A program made the translations under genes and the position numbers. The notes under the pieces were generated by a model. That model was not told the origin of the DNA. It saw only the letters and a program-made list of their open reading frames with translations, and ran no database searches. A stretch of 64,000 bases of DNA, from positions 8,878,501-8,942,500 of the forward strand of contig NC_063986.1 of the NCBI RefSeq assembly GCF_932276165.1, in the 5' to 3' direction. Each line of letters opens with the position of its first letter. The stretch's first letter is position 1. This document shows, in pieces, positions 1 through 10,700 of the stretch. The stretch comes from Plutella xylostella (lineage: Eukaryota > Arthropoda > Insecta > Lepidoptera > Plutellidae).

Positions 1-215
1 CCGAAGGTCCCGGGTTCGATTCCCGGCTGGGGCAGATATTTGTTTAAAGGAAAATATTTGTACTCGGGTCTTGGGTGTTGATATTTATATTTAGTATCTG
101 TCTATCTATGTATTTGTGTAGATATATCAGCTGTCCGACACCCATAACACAGGTTCTGCCTAGCTTGGGGTCGGATGGCCGTGTGTGAGATGTCCCCACA
201 TATTTATTATTATTC
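1..215 (+). mobile_element. tRNA-derived SINE, 3' part (head cut off by window edge)
   Basis: The window opens inside a tRNA-like head: the B-box (GGTTCGATTCC) at about 13-23 is followed by GGCTGGGGCAGATATTTG. The same head occurs complete and inverted at about 50385-50455. The body runs into a tail that mentions no gene and ends near a TTATTATTATT run around 207-220. Only the 3' part is in view, so its start and any target-site duplication cannot be judged. Confidence 0.75.
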
Positions 216-1774
216 TTATTTAGTGTCTCAAAAAAAGGGATGTTGAACGCATTTTCCAGGTTTGAGGAAAATGTGTTTTTAGTATGTAACTATTCAATAG
301 GTCAGCTTTCCGTGAAAAAAATAAGAGAGTTTTATCCAGTTAATTTTTTTGTGCAATAGTATGGCACTTAATTTAGCCAAAAGAAACTATTGACGAATTC
401 ACAGATGATTTAGTAGAAATCAGGAAAATTCGTCTTATTTTCATGGACGCATTTACTCCATGATAAATCCAAATAACATTTTTATGCAAAAAGAACTACC
501 TAAGTACTCCTTTAAAGTGAGTAAGAATGTAGATTTAATAGTGGTGAGTGACAGTTGTGAATAAGATGAAGTAACATCCATACATCCTCTCATTTATATT
601 CTTTAGAAAAATAGTAAGATTGGATCAAATACGGGTATTAAACTTAGATATCAATTAAAATATGTGCATGGCAAAACCCATACTCTTCAATAAGTTTAGT
701 GTTCATAAATAGTAAAAATCCTTATCGAGCTGGTTTCAGTGATCGTAACTGATCACTGAGGTTAACACATGGCACGGTCAGCCTTGGATGGATGACCGAT
801 TTCAAATGGTTCTTTTCTGGACGCTTCCGTGCTTTGGATGGCACGTTAAGCCGTGGGTCCCGGTTGCTGCTTCGGCAGCAGTTGTTAAGCCTAGTCAGAG
901 GCCTTCGGGCAGCTTGAAAAAATCTGACAGTCGGGTTGTACACTTACACTTACCCGACAACTTTAGTGCGTCGTGTTGACGATTTCTGTTTTGAGGCAAT
1001 GCGTTGTAACAATCGCAATAGCCCCATTACGCCTAACGCATTTACCCCAAGACTTTTATCAAACATAAAAAAATTAAGATCATTAATTCATCAAATAAAG
1101 CTATTTCATTGAAAATTTGTGTCTATATAAGTAGCCCAATGACTATTGTTTAGAATACCAACTGAATAAAATCAATTGATAAAGAAAACTTTAGATTCAC
1201 ATTTTCAATCACCTGTCACAGTACCAAACTTTCAAAAAAGTGTGCAAATCACAAAAAGACTGAATACTTGGATGATATTATGTTGACTACAACACCATCT
1301 GTCTGCAGTAAGTAAGTATTTAGTTTAAGCCAACGTAACTAGATGGCATTTTTCAACATTGATAAAGCCGTTTTCAAATAGGATCGAAAAGATTAATTTG
1401 GCCCGTAGACGCAATTGGCCTAGTTGACTTTAATAAAAGACAATTTTCATGATTTTTGTTTCAATATACCCGACCGACCATCATCTCAAGAGCTGCCCCC
1501 CCCTAGCTGAAATCCTGGGTACGCCCTTGGGGCACGCACTAGAGTTATTTACTCCATTACGGAGTACTACAAATATCGGACATATTATAAATTGATTAAG
1601 TTGATAACATGATGAAGCTGGTGATGAGCGCGGCGGCGATCCACTACCACCTTCGGCAATGAACCGCGACATCTCCAAATTCCTCCAATCTTCCTGCCCA
1701 AACACTTCCAACCTACCTCCACAACTTCCTCCAACTGTACCTCCAACTCCACCCATCCATCCCCCCCTCCCCAG
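216..1774. other. Intergenic or intronic stretch upstream of the repeat-domain gene
   Basis: AT-rich sequence with one interspersed repeat (722-960) and no convincing coding exon. Around 1612-1660 there is a short GC-rich pocket with two ATG-rich reading frames, one ending at a TGA just before 1659. It could be part of a 5' exon of the gene that follows, but no clean donor could be assigned, so it is not called. Confidence 0.5.
722..960 (+). repeat. Interspersed repeat, family shared with 22405-22745
   Basis: The block around 780-925 (for example CGTGCTTTGGATGGCACGTT and GGCCTTCGGGCAGCTTGAAA) is the reverse complement of 22560-22720. The short open frames on both strands here belong to the repeat. 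It looks like a decayed retroposon common in moth genomes, but its class was not established. Confidence 0.7.
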
Positions 1775-4700
1775 GTACCTGCAGCTACTAGAGAAGGTGC
1801 ACGACCACGAGGCGGTGCGCGGCATCTGCGAGGTGCTGCCCTTCGGCAAGAAACACGCGTTGAACTTAAACGGTATTAGATTCTTACCTTAGGTGCCAAT
1901 GAAGAGTAAAAATTTATTGGGGTGCTACAAGGCCATAGTACATAGTTACTAAAATAGCTTTACCATAAGGGTATGTATTGGGATACCTGCACAGAAACAA
2001 AAAGTTCTGTTTCCACATTAACTTGCGAGGCTTTTGTTGTCTTCATGGAAGTTTTTCCCGTATGAATTCCGGGATAAGTAGAAGAAAAAATGACACTCAT
2101 AAATCACATAAATAACGTGAAACTTGAACGATGAGGACAACAAACTTATTACTTATAGCAAAATGAAATATTGAAATATTACCAATAAATTAGCTCACTT
2201 ATTCAATAGAATTCCTCTATATAGTGGTAGTTTAAATTATGACATCCAACTGACTCTCAACAACCACATCGAACTGATATATTTTTGCTATACCCAGTTT
2301 GTATTCAAAGATAAATATACTCTATTCCCAGGCAAGAAGATGCAAGTTCTGCTCGGCGAGCCTGAGATCGTGGGTTACACGATGTGTATGGATCCGCGCA
2401 TCTACAACCTGTGTCGCGCGCTGCGGGTGTTCTTCAGACAGAATAGAGCCGGGGTTATGATGACGAGGTAAGTAATCTATGGATTAGATCGATATCTCAG
2501 TCGTTGGTAACCAGTTTAACATAGGCTAAGTTAGTCTGAATGTACCTAGTTACAAAGGTTTCACTAGAGAGAGCCACTATGTACAGGAACTAATATAATA
2601 TAATAGAATCGTACTGGGCAGATGCCGGGTGGATGGAATGCTTCAAGATCTAGTGACGGTTACTGTTGATATATTCCGGCATTGTCGCGCTTCCTCTGCT
2701 CTCGTATCATTTGTTCACATCATCATCATTATCATCACGACCCATCACGTCCCCGCTGGGGCACGGGTCTCCTTACAATGAAGGAGGGGTTTCAGGCCTA
2801 GTCATTTGTATCCAAAGAATGGCATTTTGGTCATCTCTGGTGAATCGTAGTGTAAAAAGTATTTCCTGACCTATCGTTTCTCTTGCAGGGTCCTGAAAGT
2901 GGTGATATGGCGAGACAGAATATGCTACTACATATTCGACCCGGCGGGCCGAGACAAAAAGGGCTTCGTCAATTATAAAGATGGAACAGCCGCTCTCATA
3001 AACGTGAAAGACGTAGAGTCAGTGGCCGAAATGCTTCTATCTCGCTCTATTGTTGAAGACCAAAAATTCGTTCTAGCTCCACTAAAAGTCCTCAAAATGC
3101 TCGATGAAAAAGATGACGAAGATTTAGAATCGGATGTCGAGCCGACCCAAGCAGAAAAAGCGATGTTGGGCTACAGGATACTGACGGAAAACAACGCTAT
3201 ATGCAATGGAACAATGCATTTAGGCGACAAAAGCTTTGAAGACGCTAAATACAGACAGTCACTTCCAATAGCGTTAGTCGCTATGACTTACGCGAAAATA
3301 TCGCCCCCCAACACGTGGTACTCGAAAACTGTAAACAAAATCTTGCGACTAGGAAATAAATTATACCACGACTGCATAAACCCTAAAATCCTAGCCGATC
3401 TAACCATAAACAGTATTCCTAACCAGATCAAAGTGGGGCCCTATGTCTGTGAGATAATCATCTACAGGGAAAAAGTTACTGGGCAGTTGTTTACACCGAA
3501 CGAATGCCTATTCAACATAAACAGGGGTCTCGAAGAATTCTTTACTCTGGAAAACTGTGGTATACTGGAATTTAGCAATTACTATCTAGCTGTATGGAAG
3601 CAGAAAGAGATGTATTACATGTATGACCCTTACCCGAGGACAGCTGATGGTTTGAGGGCCCTGCAGGGTGGGAAAGCCTGTGTCATGATGTTTCTGAACC
3701 CCTGGGCGTTGGCTGAAGCCTTCACAGCTAATTGGGACTACATGCCTGAGACTACACCGTTCTGTGTTCACGGATTCAAAGTTTTGAAGCTTCGGAAGAA
3801 GGATAATAAGGTGAATACGGATCCTTGTTTTATATTCTCATATATTTTTTTTGCTTTGTCCAGGCAGGACGTAAGAGGACTTGTCGGCTGATGTTCTTGG
3901 CGTTACTCATCAAAGAGTTGTGGATATCGATCTTTGTGGATTTGAACGCTACATTATTACATGCACTTCCGGCAGTCTGTGAATTCAACTGATACTTAGC
4001 GTGTAGTGATAAAGTTTATCATACTTCCAAATATTCCTATAATAACAATATTACCAAAACCTCCACCATTCCTCCCCAGCACAAGCTCTACTGCTCTCTA
4101 AGCGGCGACCGCATTCGCAAGCGAGTAAAACGCCGAGTACTAGAAGTTTGCGACTGCGACGGCGCGGGCGGGGAGGGGGCGGGGCCTCGGGGCGCGGGGG
4201 GTGAAGGAGGGGGCGTGGCTGATGTTGATGATGACGTGTGGAGCAAGCCGTCCACGGCTAAGATTAGCGGGGCTGCTGCGGTAAGTGATTCTTATCGATT
4301 TTTCGGTGTAAACAACTGGCCCGTAACTCATTCTCTGTATAGATGATTATTTCGCAGACATAGGGACCCACTTTGATTTGGTTCGGGATACTGTTTATGG
4401 TTAGGTCGGCTAGGATTTTAGGAGGGGGCGAGAGGGGGCGTGGCCGACGTGGATGATGACGTGTGGAGCAAGCCGTCCACGGCGAAGATTAGTGGGGCCG
4501 CTGCGGTGAGTGTTTAGCTGGATGGTAGGTGCTGCATCTGGTTCGTTTGAATGGAATCTTAATATTTTATTATGTATTTAGAATAAAATAGTACTTACCA
4601 TAAGGTTAACAGAATTATACATACTTATCAGTCGTCTAAGGCCGGCTCCACACGTTGGTCCCAACGCTCGTACCAACGTTGGACTGTAAATTGGGTGAGG

Positions 4701-7700
4701 CGTACATACGTTGGCTCATAAACTAGTTCTGTCCCGACAGGGCCAACGTGAAGATGTCCGATACAGAAATGTTAACTGCTCTGAGGCGATAAATATGAGC
4801 TAATTAATGATTTCCGCTTTTTTAAAATCTTCAATTGAGAAGATCATGCCCATATTCTGTTGAATGCTGCGCCATGCATCAGCTAATACATTTAGATTTC
4901 TATGTTCCTTTCGAGTTGCGTCCCATATTATTGAATGTGCTTGTTGTTAAGTTCAATAAAATCTGTAACGTTTTAATTTTTCCATAAAGGTGACGATTTT
5001 GTGTATGAGAAATCCCTTCTTGCTCGACGTCCGCACTCGTTGCGTGTTGCGACAGCACTGAGCAAAGCGCCAACGTGTGGGAGTGATCGCCAGCGTTGGC
5101 GCAGATTCCTTTGATAAAACCGACACGAGCCGGCCAACTACCAACGCTCGCCCCAACGTTGGGGCCAATGCAATTTTCTAGATCCATACGTTGGACGAGT
5201 AGCGTTGGGACCTGCGTTGGGGCCAACGTATGGAGCCGGCGTAAAACTATCTGGTTGCTTTGAATGGAAACATGGAATGGAATGGAAACGAAATTTGACA
5301 GATTTCATATCCGTTTGACAGCGCTAAACATCTGTTAAATACTGTCCAAGTTTTTTTGGTAAGGCCCTAAATACCTTATTTACTTATTATGTATTTAGAA
5401 TAAAATAGTACCATAAGGTTAACAGAATTATACATACTTATCAGTGGGCTAATACTACGTTCTATGTCTATGTGGGTACCTGTACCTACCTATTACGATA
5501 GCAAAGAGAAACCAAAATATCCGATAGGATGCGTAAAAACTACCGATCAGGCTAATCTAGAGCAAAAGCGTGTTAAACTGTTGATGGTAATTAGGTTAAC
5601 TACGCCAATAATTTATATGAACGTTGTATTTCCAGCCCAAACTAGCTGAAGAGAAGATGGGAGACATCATATCGCTAGTGGAGAGTATTCTGGAGGGGCA
5701 CGTGCCCCCGATACCGATGCGGTATAAGAACGCACCGCCCGATGAAGAGATAGAGAAACCAGGTAATTTAGGATTTAAATTATTAAGCTTTATGGCGCTC
5801 CTTGTGACAGGACAAGTTGATATGATGATGATGGAGCACAATGAGTGCAGCAGCATTGTGGAACTTGACCGGTGTGGAGAGTCGAGCTAAAAATGAAACC
5901 TTTTTGATAAGTAGATTTAGTAGGTACTTTTTATGACTATGGTATGCTTCAAAAATAAAACTGTCATCATGACAAAAATCTGTTGGTTTTGAAGCGAAAA
6001 CAAATCAAAAGAAAATTTATTATTTTTATGAAACATCTGGATTTACTGAACTGATCTAATATTATATCGAAAAGCATTAGGTACATCTGTGAAATCAAAA
6101 TGACCATCGACAAATCTGATTATAAATTGCGACACTGCGATTGCAAAGTTAGGATTTGCAAGAAGAATATTTCGTGGGATATTTTGGACACCAACTTTGA
6201 GCCGATACCAATACTGTTCAAACTTTGCGGCGAATGTTCTCTCTCTCCGTTTGTGGTAGAAAAACCTGAAACAAGTCATATTATGTAATTTTTATTACTA
6301 ATAATTAATAAAGTAATGTTCTCAATAACATTAGATATTTTGTCCTGCATTCCCCATTTTATGATAGATCTACATTTAGGTCATACACGATGTCACCATT
6401 GTAGGTAGGTAATCGTAAGATTCTGAAGCGATTACCCAATGATTCCTAGGAAAGTCGACTGCATACAATCTAGAGAAGTAAACTTTTGGACCATGTCCAA
6501 ATACAAATTCAGAAACCGTCAATAACCTTCGTTGGAGATTTTTGATGTTTGTTGTAAAAAGGTATATAATTTACAGATTCTTAATTTCATCCACAGTCGA
6601 TTGTCCCGCCAATGCAACGATACCTATGTCACTTATATCCCATTCTAGGAGAAAAGACGTCTGACACAAACAAAAACTACCCTTATTCGAATGTAATATG
6701 GGTTTTGACAGATATCTTTCCCCGTGAAATAGGGATATAATCGCGGGACAATCAACTGTTGCTGAACCATTAAGAATCTGAAAATTTAGTATCTGAGATT
6801 AAAAAACAGACTTTAGTCCTTATATTCATTGTGTATAGGGTATATAGCTACCGGCGGCGGCGCCTCCAGCTTGGGATCGGGTTAGGTCATAGGTTTACTC
6901 ATTTATACAGTCAACTTATGTAACAGAACCTTATATTCACCAACATTCCAGTGGACCTAGACTCGCCCACGGTCTCCGCCACGCAGATAGTGCCGCCGTG
7001 GCCGCGGCCGCGGGACAAGAGCAACGAGGCGCCCGACCCCGACCCTGACCCCGAGCCCGAGGCGCCGCCGGTAGCTATATACCCTATACGTAATGAATAT
7101 AAGGACTAAAGTCTGTTTTTTAGTCTAAGATACTAAATTTACAGATTCTGAACGTTTACAGTTATATATAGAATGGGATATAAGTGACATAGGTATCGTT
7201 GCATTGGCGGGACAATCGACTGTTTATGAACCATTAAGAATCTGAAAATTTAGTATATAAGATTAAAAAACAGACTTTAGTTCTTATATCCATTATGTAT
7301 ATAGGGTATATAGCTACCGGCGGCGGCGGCGGCGCGTCCGGCTAGGTCATATAGTCCGGTAGGACATAGGTTTACTCATTTATATGTAGAGTCAACTAAA
7401 TTAAAACAACCACCTTCTCACCAATATCCCCTCACAACTTATGTACCTAACAGAACCATATTCACCAACATCCCCACATCAACATTCCAGTGGACCTAGA
7501 CTCGCCGACCGTGTCGGCCACGCAGATAGTGCCGCCGTGGCCGCGCCCCAGAGACAAGAGTAACGAGGCTCCCGACCCAGACCCTGACCCCGAGCCCGAG
7601 GCGCCGCCGCCGCCGCCACCGGTATGTAAACCCTGGACATAACGAATAGTTTAGGCACGGACTATTAAAAATAACTTACTTTTTTGTGGCTTTTTGAAGT

Positions 7701-10700
7701 CGGTTTTTTTCATGTACCTACGTATAAAAGTTACGCAGTAGAAACAAAATGTCCGCGGCCTGATTGCGTCTCATGTCTCTTATGTGTGGCCCGCGCCTTA
7801 GAATCAACGCGGATGAGTGCATTTAACCTTCGCGTTTCATCAATCATGATACCTTAATCAATGCTCTTATGTTGATATCCTTAGATTTAGACGATTTCAT
7901 CCACTTAATTATTATTATTGTTTTCTGTTGCAGCCTGGTGAAGGTGCTGGTGAAGAGGTAAATATCGTATTTATAGCTCTTATAAAAAAGTGATTTATCT
8001 ACTGCCATCAACCTTCTTCATCCAACCACCAACGCCTGCCGTAGTTGGTCTCGTCGGGCTAGAGCCTAGAGTGTTGTCCACGATGTTTGCTTAAAACCCA
8101 CTCTAAGGGTGAGGCCCATTGATGCGTTGTGTCGCGTCGTCCCAAAGAAACAGTTATAAAAAATATTAAGGCAGCGACGTCGCTACGACGACTCCCCACT
8201 TTATTACTGTTGTAAAGTGTGCAATTAAATAAATAAAACCACCAATACGCTCCCTGAAGCAAGGGCTGACGAACAAAAACTAATTAACCCCCAACAGGCG
8301 GGCGAAGAAGAAGAAGAAGAGGACATAGACGAGGAGACGGAGAACCGGCGCGCCGCTGAAAAGGCTCGTTTAGCGGAAGAAAGGAGGAGGGCCCAGGAGC
8401 TGCCGCCGCCGCTGCCGCCGCCGCCGTCGCCGCAGCCGGAGCCAGAGGTGAGTGTTGTCATTAGTTGTTGCTGTCCTAAGGTACCCCAGTGGTACAGAGG
8501 GCCTTTAGGAAGGGAGTGGAGCGGAGAAATTGACCAATGAAATTGCATAAAAACTCCGCTCATGCAATTTGCGCTCCGCTCATTGGATGACAAGCGTGCG
8601 CCACGGCGTCCTGTCCTCAGCAACCGCTCTAGCCTCCGTCCAGGTTAGGCCTTGGTGTGTGATGAGCTGATGAGTGATGATGGAGCGGGCGCGGCTGGCG
8701 GAGGAGCGGAGGCGCGCAGTAGCTGCCGCCGCCGCCCTCGCCGCAGCCGGAGCCAGAGGTCAGTGGCATGAGTGATTAGTTGTTGGTTTAAGTACAATGT
8801 AGCCATCGCTCTTACGGTGAAGGAGGATACATTGTGAGGAAACCTGCACATCTAGCACAACGAACTCTGGCCTCTGGAAGCGAACCTTCGGGGAATACAG
8901 TCGTTACATATCTATGTAAAAAGGGTACGTGTATTAAACTGAAAGGGGGTAAATTCAAACAACTTTTGTTGTAAGTATGTTTTTTTAATGGTGGTCGAAT
9001 CTGCTTTTTTTAAGAGGGAAAGATCATGTGAAGTGGAATTTTCACGTTATCAGTTCGAATACGATCTAGTTCTGCACCGATGGTTCTTTCATCATGAGTT
9101 TCTGTTGACAGCTTCTAAAAGCATTTAATTTCATTGCAGCTGGCCCCACCACCGCGTATCTGCGAAGAAGAGATCGAAACCCTCGAGCCCATCGAAGTAG
9201 ACCGCCAAGTCCTGCTCACAGAAGACGCAAAGAAACGCTACAAAATACGACAACTACGCAAAAAGGCCGCACCGCCGCTAATCGAGATACTCCAACCGAC
9301 CAAAACCGCTTCAGACGAACTACTAGAACCGAGTAACTTCAACACGTTGCCAGATTCTTCGCAAATCGTGTCTGGGACAGATTTTATAGCCAACGAAGAG
9401 GCTCAGCACGTGATGCCTTTCGTCTCGATAATGGCGATTGTGACGTCATACAAGTACTCTATAAACACTTGGACGAGTGGAATCGTTGATTTCGTGGTGC
9501 AAGCGGGAAGAGAGTTGTATGATAATAAGAGAGCGAAGTTCCAGTTTGCGCCGATGCATGTTATACCGAGGATTCGGATTGGGCGTCAGGTGATTTATAG
9601 CTCCTTTATAAAAAACATATTTTATCTTGCATTAACGTATCAATCTGTATGTGGTCTATGCAAAGTTTGTTCCAAAATGCATAAACCGATTTGAATACTG
9701 TTTTCAACCGACACCCGATACGTCCCACTAACCACATGGCTGTGTTTAACACAAAGCGGGATGCGACATTATGTACTCTGCTAAAGATGGCAACTAGGCA
9801 GATGTTAAATAGATCTAGATCAGCTATGTAAATATTTTAAAAAAATACTGATAGAGGGAGCCACTGCCATGTAGGCCAAACCTTATTAATTAAGTCGCTA
9901 GGTATACCATACCTAAAAACTCACATTTTTCCCACCTTTCCAGACATACGAAGCGGTAATCGACGTGGTCGCCGAAGGGCCCACCTGGAAGCTGGAAGAG
10001 GTACTAAACCGTCAGTTCTGCTGCCGCTTCGACCGCCTCATGATGACCACTTGCAACTATAGCGCCGCCATATTCCTGAGAAATGGCCTGTATTATATGT
10101 ATGATGCGAGCCCGTGTAATCCTATGGGCTTAAGAGAGGATACTGATATGGGAGGCGCGTGCTTCTTGCGCTTTAGGACTTTACATGACTTGGTTACACG
10201 GTGAGTTGTGTTTCATTTAATTACGGATTATATTCAGTGCTTAGATATAGTAATTAGATCTGTGAGGTAAGTCTTGTGGTAGTAGTAAAGACCGATGTAA
10301 CCATTGACTAGATCCAAGTATCTAATTCTCAACTATTCAACCATCTACTATATAGCCACTAGAGTGGCTCGTCATACTACAATTATAAAGTCAAAATAGA
10401 CGGGTGCCAAGAATTTACATAAGCTCTCCTTCAACACCTTTGAAGCTGTTATGCATGCATGTAAATGCACGACCTCAATCATCACTACTTTACCTTGATA
10501 CACATTCCACACTCACCTATTCCCTTTCATTCCAGAATGCTATTCAACAAGGACGGCAAACGAGAAGACCAGCAGTTCGTGATGAGTCGCATCATCGTGC
10601 GCCAATTGTCCAAAGAGCCTCGTATGCAACTGCCTGACGACTATGAATACGCGACCGGCCGCCCCAGGTGCCCTAACTCCAAGACTACTATAGCAGCCAA

